Assembly: GCA_037447655.1 (NCBI GenBank) | Contig: JBBHKE010000834.1 | Location: forward strand, 768,499 to 832,498 | Length of the DNA: 64,000 nt | Source: Zygnema cylindricum | Taxonomy: Eukaryota > Streptophyta > Zygnematophyceae > Zygnematales > Zygnemataceae | Direction of reading: 5' to 3' | In this document: one piece after another, positions 62,801 through 64,000 of the stretch | Numbering within the stretch: position 1 is the stretch's first letter | Layout of the letters: every line of letters begins with the position of its first letter | Position numbers and translations under genes: made by a program | Notes under the pieces: generated by a model | What the model saw: the letters and a program-made list of their open reading frames with translations, nothing else | Databases searched by the model: none | What the model was told of the DNA's origin: nothing

Positions 62801-64000
62801 ACTATATCATGTATGGGATTTTAAAAATGGATAGGGTCCACCATTATGTATGTTTTTTACTGATGAGATAAATAGTTTTTTTTTTTTTTTCTGTCGACAT
62901 TTTAACAACAATTATATCAATCTGTAATGATATCAATATGAAGGTCTAAGGTGACATTTGGACTGTTAGGCCTCATTTGATCACTCGAAATTCACTCCCA
63001 GACCAACCCGTCCCCATCGCGGTTGTGTGTAATCGGCTTTGTCCACACTAATTATAGTGACGGTAGAGAATCTCTCATTTGAGAAGTCTTTTTTTCTTAC
63101 GGCAAATGAGTCTCGGTGGCCGCAGGGAGCCGGGAGTCGCTTTGAAGTTGAGTTGGAACCAGATGAGGGTCTTCTTTTGGAACCTGTTAGTGGAACATTG
63201 GAGGAGGCGGGGCTCTCCACTTTCGCCTCCTTGCGTTTTTCTCGCAAGGAAGACAGCGAGTTGCCAGTGGCAGTGCAAGTGAATTGTAAGGTGAGAAGAA
63301 ACTGAACCATTATGGCCATTCGAAACTCCAACATTTGAAACATACGATTGAGGAGTCTTACGGCAATGGTCCGTGGCGTTTGAGCCCAAATAATAGATGT
63401 TTATAGCTTTTGAATTTTGGCGGATTTTAACCATTTTTAGCTACAAACAGCATTGTAAAAAGAAAATGAATACTAGTCTTTTGCCTCAAAAAGTCTTGTT
63501 TGGCGGTTTGTTAGAGTAATGCTGCTTTGATGGGAAGATATTTGTGGTCTCCATAGGAATAAGTCCAATGATATTTAGCGTAGATGGATTTATTATTTAG
63601 TAAACCACAGTCTTTTGGGTACATTTTATAGGACTTGAAGTAGGCGATTGTAGCCAAATTCTGTTTCAATGGATGCTAATGCCAACATGACAATATGTCA
63701 GGAATTGGATTGAATTCTCAAATTTAGTAATGTATACACTAATTAAGTCAAAAAGTGGTCTATCCACTCGTCATATGTAACCAATGTCCCTTAATGTCTA
63801 TTGCATCTAGTACTCAAAGCCATCCATATCTGGAGAATATCCCCGGGTTTTACACCTCGCTCAAATGTTTTGAAGTGAAAAGGGAAAAAATGTGCATACA
63901 AGAAAACAGGAAAGGTGTTAATGATTTTGTTTTGGCCCAAACCATTCTGAGAAAAACTTGTCTGTTTTATATATTTTTTGATGTGCAGGTTTTCTACTGC
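46979..64000 (+). CDS. SOQ1: SOQ1, thylakoid HAD-TRX-NHL protein (3' end outside window)
   Basis: 29 exons with consistent phases: 46979-47222, 49712-49879, 50072-50172, 50394-50450, 50847-50941, 51226-51325, 51565-51623, 52142-52275, 52416-52569, 53165-53252, 55135-55237, 55565-55616, 55945-56020, 56528-56638, 56986-57081, 57286-57408, 57621-57818, 58326-58430, 58549-58613, 59886-59979, 60323-60480, 60696-60745, 61022-61143, 61626-61733, 61881-61973, 62169-62205, 62433-62680, 63126-63290, 63989 onward. 1072 codons are visible, so only the final part is missing. Residues 1-80 are a Ser/Arg-rich transit-type leader. The HAD hydrolase domain starts with LFDMDGV (97-103) and includes [13 protein letters not shown]. 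Next come a Gly/Ser linker and a membrane segment (about 378-396). The thioredoxin-like domain has [10 protein letters not shown] (487-496). Then NHL beta-propeller repeats ([36 protein letters not shown]) and a C-terminal beta domain. Arabidopsis SOQ1 suppresses the slow quenching qH, with the HAD in the stroma and the rest in the lumen. Confidence 0.96.
47225..49711 (+). other. SOQ1 intron 1 contents
   Basis: 2.5 kb. It opens with a purine-rich GGAGAGAGGGAGAGG run (47228-47275). Then comes an alternating purine-pyrimidine, TG/CA-rich zone (about 47365-47520), and then unremarkable AT-rich DNA. A lone mariner-like terminus (TACACCGTGAATATCTATTG at 48983) has no clear partner. Confidence 0.6.
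53253..55134 (+). other. SOQ1 intron 10 contents
   Basis: 1.9 kb of AT-rich DNA. A mariner-like right terminus (AACGATTCACAGTG followed by TA) ends at about 53836, with a decayed left end near 53700. A GA-rich stretch lies at about 54340-54800. No gene is seen. Confidence 0.5.
53700..53836. mobile_element. Decayed short mariner-like MITE, SOQ1 intron 10
   Basis: The right end TAATAACGATTCACAGTG is followed by TA. GACACTAATTTATTATTG words inside match other short copies. The left boundary is approximate. Confidence 0.55.
56040..56193. mobile_element. Mariner-like MITE, SOQ1 intron 13
   Basis: The right end CTATTAGCGATTCACGGTG is followed by TA (56194-56195). The left end is decayed and lies within about 20 bp of the exon 13 donor. 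The interior GAACCTAAAATAACACTATT is typical of the family. Confidence 0.6.
56848..56893 (+). repeat. (CT)n microsatellite in SOQ1 intron 14
   Basis: About 21 uninterrupted CT units ending in CGCTCC. It produces spurious Glu-Arg and Leu-Ser reading frames. Confidence 0.95.
58520..58541 (+). repeat. Poly(T) run before SOQ1 exon 19
   Basis: A T22-class run forming the polypyrimidine tract of the exon 19 acceptor (GGTTCAG at 58542-58548). Confidence 0.9.
58701..58907. mobile_element. Mariner-like MITE, SOQ1 intron 19
   Basis: 207 bp, flanked by TA (58699-58700 and 58908-58909). Starts CACTATGAATGGCTATTAGC and ends AATAGTGATTCGTGGTG. A second family member follows almost directly. Confidence 0.75.
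58913..59095. mobile_element. Second mariner-like MITE, adjacent
   Basis: Starts CATCGCCCATCGCTATCAG after TA (58911-58912). The right end is decayed near ACTCTAAGGGCG. Interior ATAATGAGCCATGTGGC matches ATAATGAACCACGCGAC in the copy at 61299. Confidence 0.6.
61299..61488. mobile_element. Mariner-like MITE, SOQ1 intron 23
   Basis: About 190 bp, starting CAATGCCCATCGTTATTAG and ending AATCGCGATGTAAGTTG before TA. It is of the same subtype as the 58913 copy. Exact ends are uncertain. Confidence 0.6.

Noticed and set aside
1-64000. LTR retrotransposons, transposase genes, tRNA or rRNA genes
   Set aside because: I looked for paired long direct repeats, RT or transposase signatures and tRNA-like arms and saw none I could support by eye.

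Overview
The window is nuclear DNA of a land plant. The reasons are five intron-rich genes with GT..AG splice sites, plant-only families (a GT37 xyloglucan-type fucosyltransferase, an R2R3-MYB factor and the chloroplast protein SOQ1), a chloroplast transit-type leader, and many small DNA transposons. The genus cannot be named from sequence alone. The divergent GT37, GT92 and MYB proteins are compatible with a seedless plant lineage, but that is an inference.

Layout. 1-1052: one unassigned candidate exon, then nothing recognised. 1053-8144 (minus): a three-exon GT37 fucosyltransferase gene with a 4.3 kb second intron. 8145-12440: AT-rich spacer. 12441-15145 (minus): an R2R3-MYB gene whose first exon is very GC-rich. 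15146-27891: a 12.7 kb block of mobile elements, several nested, plus a degenerate tandem repeat. 27892-34266 and 36047-39186 (plus): two tandem GT92-type glycosyltransferase paralogues. The second keeps the catalytic signatures and the first has lost them. 39187-46778: spacer, then a second transposon cluster that ends about 200 bp before the next gene. 46979 to the right edge (plus): SOQ1, with 28 complete exons and the start of a 29th. The gene runs off the window.

The genes do not form a pathway. SOQ1 is a thylakoid regulator of photoprotective quenching. GT37 and GT92 enzymes act in the secretory pathway on glycans, and the MYB is a nuclear regulator. What unites the window is transposon structure. 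At least four families can be defined from terminal inverted repeats and target-site duplications: a hAT-like MITE (8-bp duplication, four copies); a second hAT-like element that used an overlapping target; Tc1/mariner-like MITEs (TA) in introns of the GT37, GT92 and SOQ1 genes and in spacers; and several PIF/Harbinger-like elements (TTA/TAA) nested inside each other and inside the mariner-like ones. No transposase gene was found, so all appear non-autonomous.

All gene models are hand-built from reading frames, splice consensus, phase matching and paralogue or family alignment. Exon edges marked as uncertain need transcript evidence.
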